From: Apostichopus japonicus
Taxonomy: Eukaryota > Echinodermata > Holothuroidea > Aspidochirotida > Stichopodidae
Assembly: GCF_037975245.1 (NCBI RefSeq)
Contig: NC_092562.1
Coordinates: 27,044,054-27,108,053 of the forward strand
Direction: 5' to 3'
DNA length: 64,000 nt
Below the pieces are notes generated by a model. It searched no databases. It was not told where the DNA came from and worked only from the letters and a program-made list of their open reading frames with translations. Position 1 is the first letter of the stretch. Each line of letters starts with the position of its first letter. Of the stretch, positions 37,730-51,500 are shown piece by piece. The translations under genes and the position numbers were made by a program.

Positions 37730-37890
37730 GGGGCATTCCCAGAAAGGGACCAAACTGACACTATCTAAGCGGACCGCCGACATCGGTTGGCGTATCATAG
37801 CAAGGAAATATTTGCCTAAAATTGCCTCCCAGTTTGCCGATAATGGCACTTACCAGGACTTGTAAGTTGCATCTTAACATTCTTTAGTTT
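37730..37890 (+). repeat. Dispersed repeat, copy 3
   Basis: Contains ACTATCTAAGCGGACCGCC, TGCCTCCCAGTTTGCCG and GGACTTGTAAGTTGCATCTTA, shared with the copies at 24889, 26116 and 46771. Confidence 0.65.
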
Positions 37891-37899
37891 GAGATCTCG

Positions 37900-40800
37900 T
37901 TTTAGTACTTTACACTTCTAAAAAACTTGTAAATTAGAAGAAAAAAAATATTCCTTCGGTAAATGGGACTTAACGTTACTTTATAAACTCTGCTTCATTC
38001 ATTGTTTAACACAGGTAATTGAATATATAAAAGCACTCGTGCCTTTCATCTTGAGTTGCACAATAATGACTTATGAAATCATAAGAAATGATATGAACAT
38101 ATCGCTCAAACTAACTGAAATAGCGCATAATGTCCAGGCGTTCACATTACCGTAAGCTTGCTTTCATTTAGGAAGTGGTAATCTCAGGGAGCATCTTCGT
38201 CCTACATATCCGCCCGCAGGCTGCGGCCATGGCATACGTTTTTTTGTGGCAGAAAAAGTGACATTTGCCTACATAAACCAATCTGTTACTTTAACGAAAT
38301 TTTTTCCTCTTCGTACTCAGAATATTACGAAAATCACAGAATCCTTCGAAAAAGTTACATCAATAATTTTTCTTGGGTTATTGTTATACCGTTTTTCAGA
38401 TTTTATTTTCACTTTCACATTTAGTCAGTTATAACAGTTAAATAATAGGGACATATATCTAAAACATTGAAAGTTGTACTCTATACCCAGATGTTATGAA
38501 ATACGTTTTAAAATCAATCATTGTAAGAAAGACAACGTAATTGCTTCGTAAACATTTTGACCACGTTACAACTTTTAATAACTTTTAAAATGTAATTGAT
38601 AAAGCGCAGAAATGAAATTTCAAAGAGTGCTTATTTTCGCATAGTTACTTACAACAGAACAATGAAACGCTTTGAAAAGGTGAATATTGTTTCGTTTTTT
38701 TTTAACACACTGGATTTACATATTTTTAGAGTATTTTAAGAGTCATCGTATATTTTGCTTTTCAAACAATACTACACATTATAAGTCTGGGTTTACCTCA
38801 GGTGAAAAAATTCCGCTACATATACAGATGACAATCCTCAGTGTTAAGCTGTTTTTATGTGAGAATTTTCAATTTTATGTTTAGATCTTTTAGTATCTTC
38901 TTGTCAATTGTTATACCACCTATATATGTATTTTTCTCTTCTTGAGTCTAAATTGGAATTTAAAACCTTTCTAAAAACGGTTGATAAACTTTTGACAAAT
39001 AACACTGGTTATATCTGGTATATGACGGTCAGTAATTGGACACTGATGTTGACTAGACATGCAATATAGTAACAGTCATCGTATCCACAATTGATATCAT
39101 TTGAAACCATTGTTCTACACAAATATTTTTAAGTTTCGATCACAAAATATCTTTCTGTCACTTGTTAGACCGTCCATGCAACTTTGTTCTCTACATTACA
39201 TTGTAGAATTCGTAGAATAAATGCACATTTCTATATAGACAACCAGCATAAAATAAGCTTTAAATTGTCCGTATGTTAGTATGAATTCACAATAAATCGT
39301 ATATGGAAACGAGTCCGTAAACGGTATAGCCAGTACGTTTTGTTGGGAGAGTGACATATTCTGCATGGTTTAACAAAGAAAAAAAAGTAACGGTATTTAA
39401 AGTACACTCAATAATGCCGGGGACTAATGCATGGAAAGTTTCAAATCACATCACAACATTTGATAAGTGAAACTAGTTTGCTCTGCTTCCTATACTTGGT
39501 GCATTTATTTCTTTAAAAACACGAGGATGTGTAGTCGTGGAGTAGCTAAAGTATTTCAACATCAGTATATTAATACATCCAATACAAAATTACGTTATGG
39601 CATGAGAAAATAAACAAGAGATTATAAAACCGTGACTATAGGTTTCACTTTTTAAGGTTCAACGTGTTATTGTAATGTAAACGTGAAAGTGATTGCGGTT
39701 GGACAGTTTTACGTAAATCTGGAAAGAGAAACAACGGATGATCTGTATCAGACAGAAATTTAAACAACAGAAAATAACTATTCTTACTGTATATGTTTTA
39801 TCTGTTTTGCTTTCCTCGTATTTATTATTGTTTTTTGTTTAAACTTCGCATAGTAGAGGGTAACTTGGTTAGCTGAGGCTAAACTTGCCCAAGGACCTCA
39901 GTTACAAAATCTATATATATTAAATATTTGAAAGTATGACACTAAACGAGTAGTATTTAAAACATAAGAAAAACGTAAAGAATAAAAAGTAAATGTAAAA
40001 TAAAAATGGACATCAAAAAGTAAGAAACAGAATAATAAACATTAAACAAGCAGTATATACAGAGGAAAAGCAAACCTGTCCGTATTAATCCATCAGTGTT
40101 ATCGAAAACACGAAGAAAATAAAGAGATGTTTTGTTGTCTAATTGTCATTTAGAAACGATTTCTTCAGTTTTTTTAATAGTTTCTATCATCTAAGAAAAA
40201 CAGTACTGGCGAAAGGTTCTTGACCCTTTGACTGATAAGCCAATGTTATGCAACGACGTATAGCACCGATAATGTGATTCGACGATAATTGATAACATTC
40301 AAGCTTATTTATGTAGCCGCTTAAAGGAGAATTTACAGCTCTGATTAGAGCAACTTCTAAGGTTTGTGTGGAGTTTTAATGTCGATCATTTTCCTCCGTC
40401 AGTAAATATTTATTTACAGTAAACCAGTTCGGTTATTTTTGTAGTTCTAAATTTGCAAAAAAAAAATAAATAAATATAGTAGTGCTGAATATAATAATAA
40501 CTGTCAGAGAGCTTAAAGATAACTTTATCTCATCGTTGCATCAGAATTCTTTTCACCTTTCGGAGTGATATTTCTTTATTGAAGTGAAAACAAGTGTATA
40601 CTTTTTTTTCTCAAAATACTGTGCTTAAATGCAAACTTGAAAACATAATTTCCACACGAGAAGAGCATAGAACCGTTTATATTTTCAACTTGAAGTCAGT
40701 TTGAACTTGGTTGCCAAGATATCAATGTGTAAATAAACGACCAGGAACTAAAAGACATTTCTGGTAGCTGAAATAATGGCTTACTCAGCAAACTTGTTGC

Positions 40801-43800
40801 AGAATTGTCTAAATCTTGAGGCACAAACGGCGCCCTCATAGCATTTTGCATAGCAACGATAAATATTGTTTTCAATTTTGTTCCATTATGTTAGCCATCT
40901 GGCAATGGCAGAGTGAAACATGTCATCAGGGCACTGTTAATTGTATTACTTTAATTTCTCACGTATTTATCCACATTTTATCCTCTTCCTGTGATCAAAC
41001 TTCTGGATTAGTTGAAAGATTATCCAGTTACAATAAGCTGTATTCATATAATCAACCATTTCTCGAGATAATATATCCTTGATAGTTAAAGACTGACACT
41101 ACCTCAATCTTCTGCTGTCAATTTTTTGACACGCACGTATACGTACAAAAGGTTCATAGTGTGTATATTGTAGTGCATTACGAAATATCAACGGCATGTC
41201 TAGTCCCGCTTTAGTCTGCGTAGCCATGCATGCTAATGTTTCACAAATTATCACTTCCTGGTTATCATGCGATGACTCAACATAGGCCTATTGTAGATTA
41301 GTAACTAGCCTATAGGTATAAATATACATTTTAGTATATATTTCGTTTTAAATAAGCAGAAAAAAAACCCCGAAAAACTTAGACTTTGGTTCTGTGATTT
41401 TGTTGATAACTATTGGATATCAATTAACGATTGGTCTAATTCTTCCACGAGTGAATATATAACATAAACCCTAAACGCCTTTCCACAAAAAAGCGGGGGT
41501 TTTATCCTTCCCCTCCTTCTCCCTTGCGCACACCGATGTCGTTTAATTTTAAAACAACAATTCTCACATTTAAATAAGCCGCCCAGAAGGCTATGTTTCA
41601 TAGATATTGTGACGGGTCATGTACATATATTACACAACAAGTACCGGTACAAATTAAGACGTGAACAGTTAAATGTCTTTCTGCTCTTTATTCTTCCTCT
41701 CTCTTTGCGTCCCCCTATTAACTCCCCTTTCTCAACTGCAAAACCAATACAACGCAATGAACATAAAGGTAAAGAATGTAACACAATGATGTGGGTACAA
41801 AGGGTACAAACGCTGTTCAAGACTAAAAATAGGGGACACTCTCCATGCATGATTAAATATAATAGGCACCCGAGGTGCAGGAATTTACTGATGCAAATAC
41901 ATGTTGTTACCTAATACACATGCGCAGTTACCTTTGGACATGCGTAGTTGGCTGGAGAGCGCCCCCTGTTTTACGAATGGAAGAAATATATAACCAACAA
42001 GCAATATTAGACAGGGTAACTGACTGTGACAATATCGTTGAAAATGTAACGGTCATAGACAGATACAAGGATGTTTGAGATGCGTTTTGCCAGTTTAAAA
42101 AAAAAAGCCTTCAAAACACGGGCCTCGTTTTCTGTCCGTTGCATATTTTATGATCGTTAAGGAAGCGAAAGAAACCGATATTTTTTGTTGAATGTGACTG
42201 CCACGGGCAACCATGAACACAAACTCTGGTCATTTTTTAAATATAAGTTAAAAACATTTGACAATAACCAGGCTATTATGTGATGTTGGCAGTGTTTTAT
42301 GGCTGTAACTACATCACTTGTGAAGTATTACCAAACAGTGCAATATTTACATGTAGTCTAATAACTCAATGGCGCTGCTGTTCTATGAAATTCCCTGTAT
42401 AGTGACGTCGTACTTTGGAATGTAAGCTTATCGTCAGAACCTCACAGTCACTTTAGTGATCAAGAGCCTAGAAAAAGTCATGTTTTGTCATATTTTGTAA
42501 TATTTTAATATTTTATCTTTGTGAGCATAAGAATGCAGTTATTGTGAAAGTTATGGCTTCTGGTAACGATACAAAAGTTACTAAATATGCCAAAAATAAG
42601 GAACTTAGCTAGGCCTTCCTCAACAATCAACATATCATACTAGTTAAAACAACATTTACAAAGTGAGAATCAACGAGGGTCAGAAGGGCACGTAGCTTCC
42701 AATTTTATTAAAATACTGTCTTAGATATTTACCGTTTTTCACATTTAGAATATCTCGATATAGCGGTAGTTTCCATTTTTTTGGGGTATCATTTTACAAT
42801 GTGTGTTGTCGTTAATGTGGTGTACCTTCTACTCTACCGTACATTGAGTCCACATAGAAAATACACCTACAGACAACTAATTTACACGACGACATGCCGG
42901 AAGAGAGAGCAGAAGGCCAATCATGTACATACCCAATAAAGCATTTTACTGAAAGATTTTTGAACGATTTGAACAGTGACTTCTTTCTTGCAGCGGTAAG
43001 TAATATGCATAATGCATGTGGTTCAGTCACCGGGAGGTGATTTCAAACTTTGGATAGGCCTGGATATGTTGGCCGAATTGCTTGCATTTAGTTGTTCTGC
43101 GCAGTAAATCAATGTTTACATGTAAAGCATTTTTTCATTTTCATGAGAAAATGGGATAGGCCACACGCTTACGCTATATCATCACCATACTTAGACATGG
43201 AAACACAATTAGCGTGAATTTAGATACATATTAGTAGCATAGTCCTATCATAGGGTCTAGTAAATTAAGATCTGTTGCCTTGCCTAGGGTCGTTATGTTA
43301 AAGGCTAGTTACGTTTCGCGTAGCCTAAGTTAGGTACAGTGTTGTTTTAAACTAGTCAGACGCAGACAACAGCGGTGGAATGATTCTATCTTACATTAGT
43401 GAGAAAACAAATGGTAAATTTCAGGAAGGAATTTTAGGTAGCCTATGAAAAACTGGCAATTTCTTTTTGATCAACTAGACGTAGTCCTAGCCTAGGTAAC
43501 TAATGTATTTACACTTCAGTTCATGTTCATTTGCTTTTACTTAGTTCTCAATAAAGGTTGGATATAAGTAAAATAACATTTATTATAAAACTGCGTTAAT
43601 GACTTACAGGGGATTATCAGACAACTCCAGACCTTCCCAACATGTGGCATCATGTTGTTGTAGTGTTTGTGGTGATGTTTATTGTCATTGTTTTGAAATT
43701 TGTACTGCTAATCTTATATAACGCAACATTAGACCTGTACTGTAGGCTGTAGTAGGCTCTCTAAAAACCTAACGTATTACCCTAACATGATTCCAGTGAA

Positions 43801-44140
43801 AATATTAACTTTGACAGTAATATTTTTATGGAATATTTTGAGCAGCAAAACTACATTCAACATTGCTTTTAATATAATCAGCCAATTGGGTTAATTTGTC
43901 GTACTAATGCTCAATGCTACAGTCAATACTGTACTTCTTTACCATGCTTCAAAGCACTTGTAATGACAGTATGAACTATTCCTAATCTTGTTTCAAATTG
44001 AAACTTGGTGTTTATGCTGCTCCTACTGCTCATTTCTAAACTATTGGTATATACAAGGGTGTTAAAGCAGGACATGAAAGTATAAGACAATTGACCCAAT
44101 TGGATGAAAGTAATGATTTAGACCATCTGATTCTGAAAAC
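37900..44140. other. Intergenic, no gene recognised
   Basis: AT-rich sequence between the RPTP 3' fragment and the plus-strand receptor gene. Only short open frames occur, none with a recognisable motif. It probably includes the promoter and any 5' UTR exons of the receptor gene, but none could be placed. Confidence 0.4.
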
Positions 44141-44825
44141 AATAGCACTTTGAATACTTGCACACTTTACCAAGCTATAGGCTACTCTATTATAATTTCA
44201 ATTTGAACAATTTCTTCAATTCCCCTTCCCCTTCCTTTCATCTATGGTATCTATGATCTCATGAATGTAAAGTTAAGCAAGAAAGAAAAAGTAAAACCTT
44301 CGTCAATATGTTTAACATAAATTCAATCTCTCAGATCCTACAACAACGATGATGTGTATGTTATTGAAAAAGCGGGACATTCAACATCATGCTTACATTT
44401 TTTTAATCTACATGGGTCTGATAGCTCACTGTTCTGTTTATACTGTACATTTGCATGAGACCGTCAGCAATAAAATATATTTCATGGTACAGTATACACC
44501 TTTATAACAGTATTCCTGGACTTTGAACATCTATGTAATCATAACAAATATGTACATTTATCAAATGCTGTCCTATATATGCTTAGGGGAAGAACGATAA
44601 AAGGTATATCGTTTTCCTTAACCTTAAGCATGCAATGTACGCACTATTTAATTTATATGTTGGGTCTTGTTGCTAGTCTCAATCTAAAGAGGAAGTAACT
44701 GTATGTTTTGCATACCGCAGAGTGTAAGCTTTATGATGCCTGTCTAAATCAAAGGTTTCTGTCATATTGGTAGTTTAATAGCACTTTGAATACTTGCACA
44801 CTTTACCAAGCTATAGGCTTACTCT
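44141..44825 (+). repeat. Duplicated segment, upstream copy
   Basis: 44228-44777 is closely repeated at 45988-46570. The upstream copy is also bracketed by a 47-bp direct repeat (44141-44188 and 44777-44825, beginning AATAGCACTTTGAATACTTG). The two large copies lie on either side of receptor exon 1. Confidence 0.85.
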
Positions 44826-45506
44826 CTGTTTATTTGGTAAAGTCATGAAATTTCCAAAATACACTGTATTAACCACAACCCTCCTCTACATTTACAATAT
44901 TTACAATATGCTGATATATATGCACACTAATCTAGATTTAAGTTTTCAGATTCAAGATATTTTAACGAGGGCCGTACATAACTAAGTTTTTATAACCTTC
45001 TTGTAAGTGTTAGAGTATCAACTGTGAATTTTAGGATTCCAACTCTAATAGGACCAGACGGCATGTACAAATTTTCTGCCATTCACCTGACATGTTTATA
45101 AAGAAATATTCTCATCGTGTCTACCATGAGAAAGTGATCAACTAGTTTCAATAGAGAACCTGCAAACTTGAAGCCTCAACTTTTAAATGTTTTAAACTTT
45201 TAAACTTCAAGTGTCAGTTGGTGCTTTGCATTGCAATACTTTTTTTGGACAATTCTTTGATTTGCACCCTTTATTTCTGAGATGCCCGAAACCAAGTTGA
45301 AATTTAAGAGATATCCTGAGATAAATTATTAACAGTACGCTGTCAAACACTTGATTCAGAAATGTTCTGTTAAGTGTAGACATAGATATTCACCTGCACA
45401 TAACACAGTGTTACCTAGATGTATGATTCATGCACATAACAATAACATAATATATCTTCACTTGAATTTCCTCTCAGGTTTAACAAATACATTGTCAGAA
45501 GAAAAG

Positions 45507-45582
45507 ATGACTTACAAAGTGCAGGTCATTCCTTTGACTACGTTGCTGCTGTGGCAAACACTCCTCAGTTATGGACAAAATG
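45507..45582 (+). CDS. Receptor exon 1: signal peptide
   Basis: ATG in AAAGATGAC codes MTYKVQVIPLTTLLLWQTLL then SYGQN, a hydrophobic core typical of a signal peptide. The donor is GTAATG and the exit phase is 1. Confidence 0.75.
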
Positions 45583-48500
45583 GTAATGTTGTGTTTGCGT
45601 TGTTGCTTTCACAGCAGTCCACAATGTTGATATATTATAAAGTGTGTAGCAATGATATGCCTATACTTGTAATATGAAATGTACTAAATAGTAAAAGCAA
45701 CGAAACTTCTACCCTTGCAGTTTCAAAATGTCAAGTTTACTGTAGATTATGTGGATCCTTATAAGACCTGTAATATCAGCTAAAGTGATATTGATGTTAT
45801 TAAACTGATCAATGTTTGTGCATTGGGTAATGGACATGCTTTATTTATGCAGAAATCATGTTACACTATGTAAGCTATTTAATTTACATTTCTGTTCACC
45901 TCTCATTCGTCAAGAAAATCAGGGTTGTACATCATCTTCTCTTCAGTGCTCTTTTCATTTCAATTTGAAACGATTTTGATTTTAATTCCGATTCCCTTTA
46001 TCTATGGTATCTATGATCTCATGAATGTAAAGTTAAGCAGGAAAGAAAAAGTAAAACCTTCGCCAATATGTTTAACATAAATTCAATCTCTCAGATCCTA
46101 CAAAATCGTTGAGGTGTATGTTAATAAAAAACCGGGACATTCAATATCCTGTCTTACATTTTTATATCTACATGGGTCTGATAGCTCACTGTTCTGTTTC
46201 TACTGCACATTTGCAGTAGAAGTTTGAGAAGTTTAGAAGTTTTTGCAGTTTGAGACCGTCACCATTAAAATATATTTCATGGTACAGTTTACACCTTGAT
46301 AACAGTATTCCTGGACTTTGAACATCTATGTAATCATAACAAATATGTACAGTTATCAAATGCTGTCCTATGTATGCTTAGGGGAAGAACTTTGATACAA
46401 GGTATATTGTTTCCCTTAACCTTTAGCATGCAATGTACACACTATTTAATTTATATAATGGGTGTTGTTGCTAGTCTCAATCTTAAGAGAATGTAACTGT
46501 ATGCTTGCATACAGCAGAGTTGTAGCTTTATTATGCCTGTCTAAATCAAACGTTACAGTTTTGGTAATTTTAAACAGTTATTCTTAAAACAGATCTGAAG
46601 CTTTAACAATTTCGTGTTAGATATGCAATTCACACAATGTGCAGCATTGTTTGAACTTGTACAGTGCTACATATTACTTCGATCTTCCCTTTTGGAAACA
46701 TATGATAGGTAAACATGATGTCCCCATTTATTCTACTTTGCCTAAATGTCTGCTGAAACTTAAGAATGTTACCAACGACGGGGGCGACCCCTCCCCCCCC
46801 CCTCTTGAACAAAGTATTTCATGATATCGCTAGTAACTTCAGAATAGAAAATGCTTAGATGCAACTTACAAGGTCTAGGAAGTGCCATTTCCAGCAATCT
46901 GGAAGGCATTTTCGGCCAAAATTGTATTTTTCGCTTCGGGCCAAAACATGGTGACGCTACGCTCACATAGTTTGCCTACATGCTTCGCCCCTCCCTCGGC
47001 AAATTCCAAGATACGCGCCTGTCGACGTGTTGTAGTATTAACTTCACAACTGGTTTGTATGTTGTTGATTTTTGGATAGACGCAAGGTGATCTGTCAGAT
47101 GGTTATGGTGTGTGTGTGTGTGTGTATGTCTGTGTGTGTGCGTTTGTTTTTCTATCTGAAGAGAATTCCAGGTCCTCGGTTGTGGTGTGTGTGTGTGAGC
47201 CCCTGTATGTGAACATCATAACTCAATAGTACATGCTAGATTAAATTCATACTTAGATGTTTATCGAAACCCCTTGGTTTGTGTAAAGTACCTGTTGCAT
47301 TGAATTGGTTGATTCCCATTCTGAGAAAAAAAAAACACGATAACTGTATTAAAGGTCAAGTTACAATGAACAAACACAGTGTGTAAATTTAGTTTAGTGA
47401 GTACAAGCAATTTATTGGAAGTTGGTAGGGGTCAAATGTAATTTGTGGTAGGAAAAGGTCGCAGTCAGAAGAACTTGAAAATACATGAAGTGCAATATTA
47501 ATCGGAGCTTGCAATTAGTACGGTTCAAACAACATTTGAGGTCAACAAAGGGAAAAATCTGAGAACCTTACTAACCATATTACTGCAAAATTCAAGTTAA
47601 ATGAATGTTTTACTTGGTAAGAGGATCCATCTTGGTGAGTGCAAGACACCTGTCGAGCTTAGAGAAATATAAAAGGTCACTTGATGTCAACAGAGTTTCA
47701 ACTCTGTTCAACCTTGTCAAATGTTTAACTTTATCATGAAAAGCTTGAATTACTCTAATAGTTGGTGTTTGGGTCTACAATAATGATTACCACATTACTT
47801 TTGCTTCTTGAAAGGTCAAAAGTCATATGAGGTTAAATTCTGAACACCTTGGAATACCAAAACGTCTTAAGTACAACATGAATGAACTTGTTAGTTCATA
47901 TGTTAGGCTACATATTACAACCTGGACATTACGGATATGTTAATATGAGCAATGTGAAACATTTTAATCCCTTGTATAAAATATAAAATAAAGCATAGAA
48001 TTACTATGCCGACTGGCTGTCTGGTTTGTCAGTTAGGCTGCTTTGCTAATGCTGAATTTAATATATGCCTACTATCTTTTGTCCTCATTCCCATTTTCTA
48101 TTATGATTAGAACCAGAGCAAACGTGTTTTTATGCGATAATATTTCCTGATATAATCGTTTCTTAATGTGTCCCCTGACACACTTCTTATTTTTTTACCA
48201 ATAATTTCCTACACAACTGGGAAACATTCTAGGAAATATGATTGCCTGATTTATGATACAAATTATTTTTAAATGTCTTATATAGGATGATATATGTAAA
48301 AAGAGAGAGGCAAGATATGTTTTGTTTTCATAAAGCTTATTGTGTTCTCTTCTTTTAATGACAGTTTACATGTTATCTCTCAATAGAACCAGTGAAGATG
48401 ACTTTCCTTGGTGTAAAGCCGTTTGAGTCTGAAAATAGTGCAACACACTATCAGTGTCACCTTAGCGAATCCGATAACATTGCAGAGATTGCCCATGTAA

Positions 48501-51500
48501 AGTCTTTCAGGACAGTTTGGACAAGGAATGGTGGTGAAAATGTAGATCCACCAGCTCCAGTTTGGGATGATAGTAGTACTTATAAACATTGGAAGGTTAC
48601 ATTGAGCAATAGTGGAAATAATGATGCCTTTGGAGTGTTTGGATGTGAAGCAGCGTTAGATGGGCGGATCACTACATCAATCTCAGGGATATTTATGAGA
48701 TCAAATGGTGAGTTACTCACAGCTGTAGTTATTTGCCTGTCATACAATATATAATTATATAATACTACTCCGTTATTACAGGTGGTATGATAATTATATG
48801 TGGACGTATTACTGCAGCGTGTTTAGAATAGGTTAGATAATGGGAGCTCATTACATTAGAAGTCTCATGTTAAATTGTATTGCATTTGCATATTCACAAA
48901 CGTATTCCTCACAAGAACATTTTTTTGGGAAACAATGTTCAAGGTAAAAGTGATAACATACAATATTGTATTTAGCATAGTGTAATTAACGGTAGGCATT
49001 GGTACTGCTAATAAAAATCTGGACAACTGTGACACTGTGCCTTCAACATGGATTTAAAAACAATGCAGTAATGTGGCTGAGAATAATAAACATGTGTATC
49101 TCAACTTTAGTATGTACGAAGACGACTTGTGGTTGAAAGTCAAAACCAATGATTAAAAGCCACATACTTCTTTTGCAAAATTTGCATCAGCATTATCTTT
49201 GACATTGTTATGATATGCCATACTTGACATTATATCCCTTTGTGACATCAGCCTGTTAATATCCATGGAAGTGCAAATGAATAAATATAGATAATTGTAT
49301 AACAAACCGTACTATTAAAAGTTGTTGTGAAGTTTTAATGGTTATTGTTACCGCAGCATTACGTTATTTGGGGCATTTATATCGACATGTAATATCAGAA
49401 GTGCTGAAAATATTATCCTAACAAATATTCTCGTGAAGAGTTTGTTAAATGCTCGATTTAGTATGTAATACAATATAAATTTTACACAAGCCAATATAAC
49501 TCATGTACTGTTACAATGTCCTTGATTTCAGCTGATATTGTACCCAGTGATGGGTTGGTCTCAGTAACTGTCAATACTGGTGATACAGATGTAAGCATTG
49601 GTATGAAGATCACTGGATCGAAAAATGTTGAAGATTTCAGATGGTTGAAGGATAATGTAAGAAACAAAACTTTTAATGGAAACGATACTTGGGTCATCAG
49701 TGGACCAGTTGGGGTAGACGATGCTGGTGTCTATGAGTGTCATATCCACAATGAGAGGAGTTTTGCAAAACAAGGTCTAAAACTGTTGATAGTAAGAGGT
49801 TTGTAATGTTGTATTCCAGGTTTAAAATGCTTATTAACTACTTAATAATAAGAATATGTTTGTTTCAAAGACATTTCCAGTCATATTTTGTGCTAACACT
49901 CAACACGATTGTGGTTCCTTACACCATAACTATCTCTTGTCTATACGGTCATTTGAATATCCCAGACTCATTGTCGTGTGCCTAGATTGATGGTTGCTTC
50001 AAGTGTAAGCTAATTTTACCAGATAAATCATTCCTTTTCCCTTTATTAAGATCATGGTTGGTTATGCTATCATGAAAGAAGTTCTTCAAAGTTATAATAT
50101 CATTGTTCAACATTGCATGTTGTGTGTTGTATTATAAGAAATGTGATAGATTTGGAATATATGCACAAACTGTTTATCCTCACTTATAACCTTATTACCT
50201 CATTACATACACTGCCAAACCGTGAATGTCTGAAAAGGAGAGTTTTACACAATTGCTACAATCTTGCAAAAGCGTCATAAAAGAAAAACAAATGTTTTTT
50301 AGGAGATTTACTAAATTACAAAGAGTAAAAATTATTCTTTCTTGACAAACTCTTTCAAAATTCTGAAAATTCACATAAATTATAATTTTATGAGATAATG
50401 TGCAGTTCGTGTGCAAAACAGCAATAATTTGAAAATTACTACTTTTAAGATATTTACTCTGTGTATACTTAAGACGATAATAATCTGAAAATTGCAGTTT
50501 TTCAGAGATGTGTTACGTGTGTAAGATGGTGCAAGTATGAAAGTTGACTAACTTGACTAACTTTGCCGTGGCCAGATGCATCTATTAAATGTCACCACAT
50601 TAAAAAAAAAAATGGTATTTCTACATATTTTGGATGTGGTTGTTACTTCCAAATGCACAAAATGTCCAGCTCTTTCGTAAAAATGATGAGCTTTAGTTCA
50701 GATTACACTCATTGACCAACAATAATACTAAAGCAATTATCTTAAACTAGTTTTTAATTTATAATAGAGCATTGAGAATATCTATAGATTTTTGCGCTAA
50801 TGTAAAATTTGTATTCACTAATTTGAAATATTATGAATTTCTGTTATCTGAGATGGATAACTGTACTTCCGATTTGAATGACGTTTTAACGAATATCATT
50901 AAATTGGTTACAGTCGAGAAAGATGCGACATGCTGTAGTTACATAAATTATTTACATATAGACTAATTGGTATTAGTTACAGTTCTTTATGAAAATCAGA
51001 TCTAGATCTTTCTTTCATTTATAGTTTTCTAGAGGACTTTGTGTTTCTCAATATAGTTGTTTGGTGTTAAATAGGCATCACAAGTTAACACGAAGCAAAT
51101 GTCTGAATATTTTAAATTGCAAAACAAATGTTAGAACAAGACAAGCGTCCTTGAGAAACTTGTGCATTGCTTAAAGAGAGAATAAGATTAATATGTGAAT
51201 GCGCAGTCATTATAAAAACAAATGATAATCGTCTGTATTTTAGATTGCTTTTTTTCTCCAAATTCTTACTTTTGCCACTGTGATATGTAAGCAATAACAC
51301 CTGGATCAGCCAGGCCCATTGAGACCAGATCAGAGATGAAAAAAAAGTAGCTGCATATCATATTGTACATCTTTGCATGATCTTTTCATAACATCAGCTT
51401 GTTCCGCCCATCGATGGGGCCTGGATGCTTGTGATGGTATATGTGATAACTGCTATAACGGAGGCATTTGTAATGAGACCAGTGGAAAATGCATTTGTGC

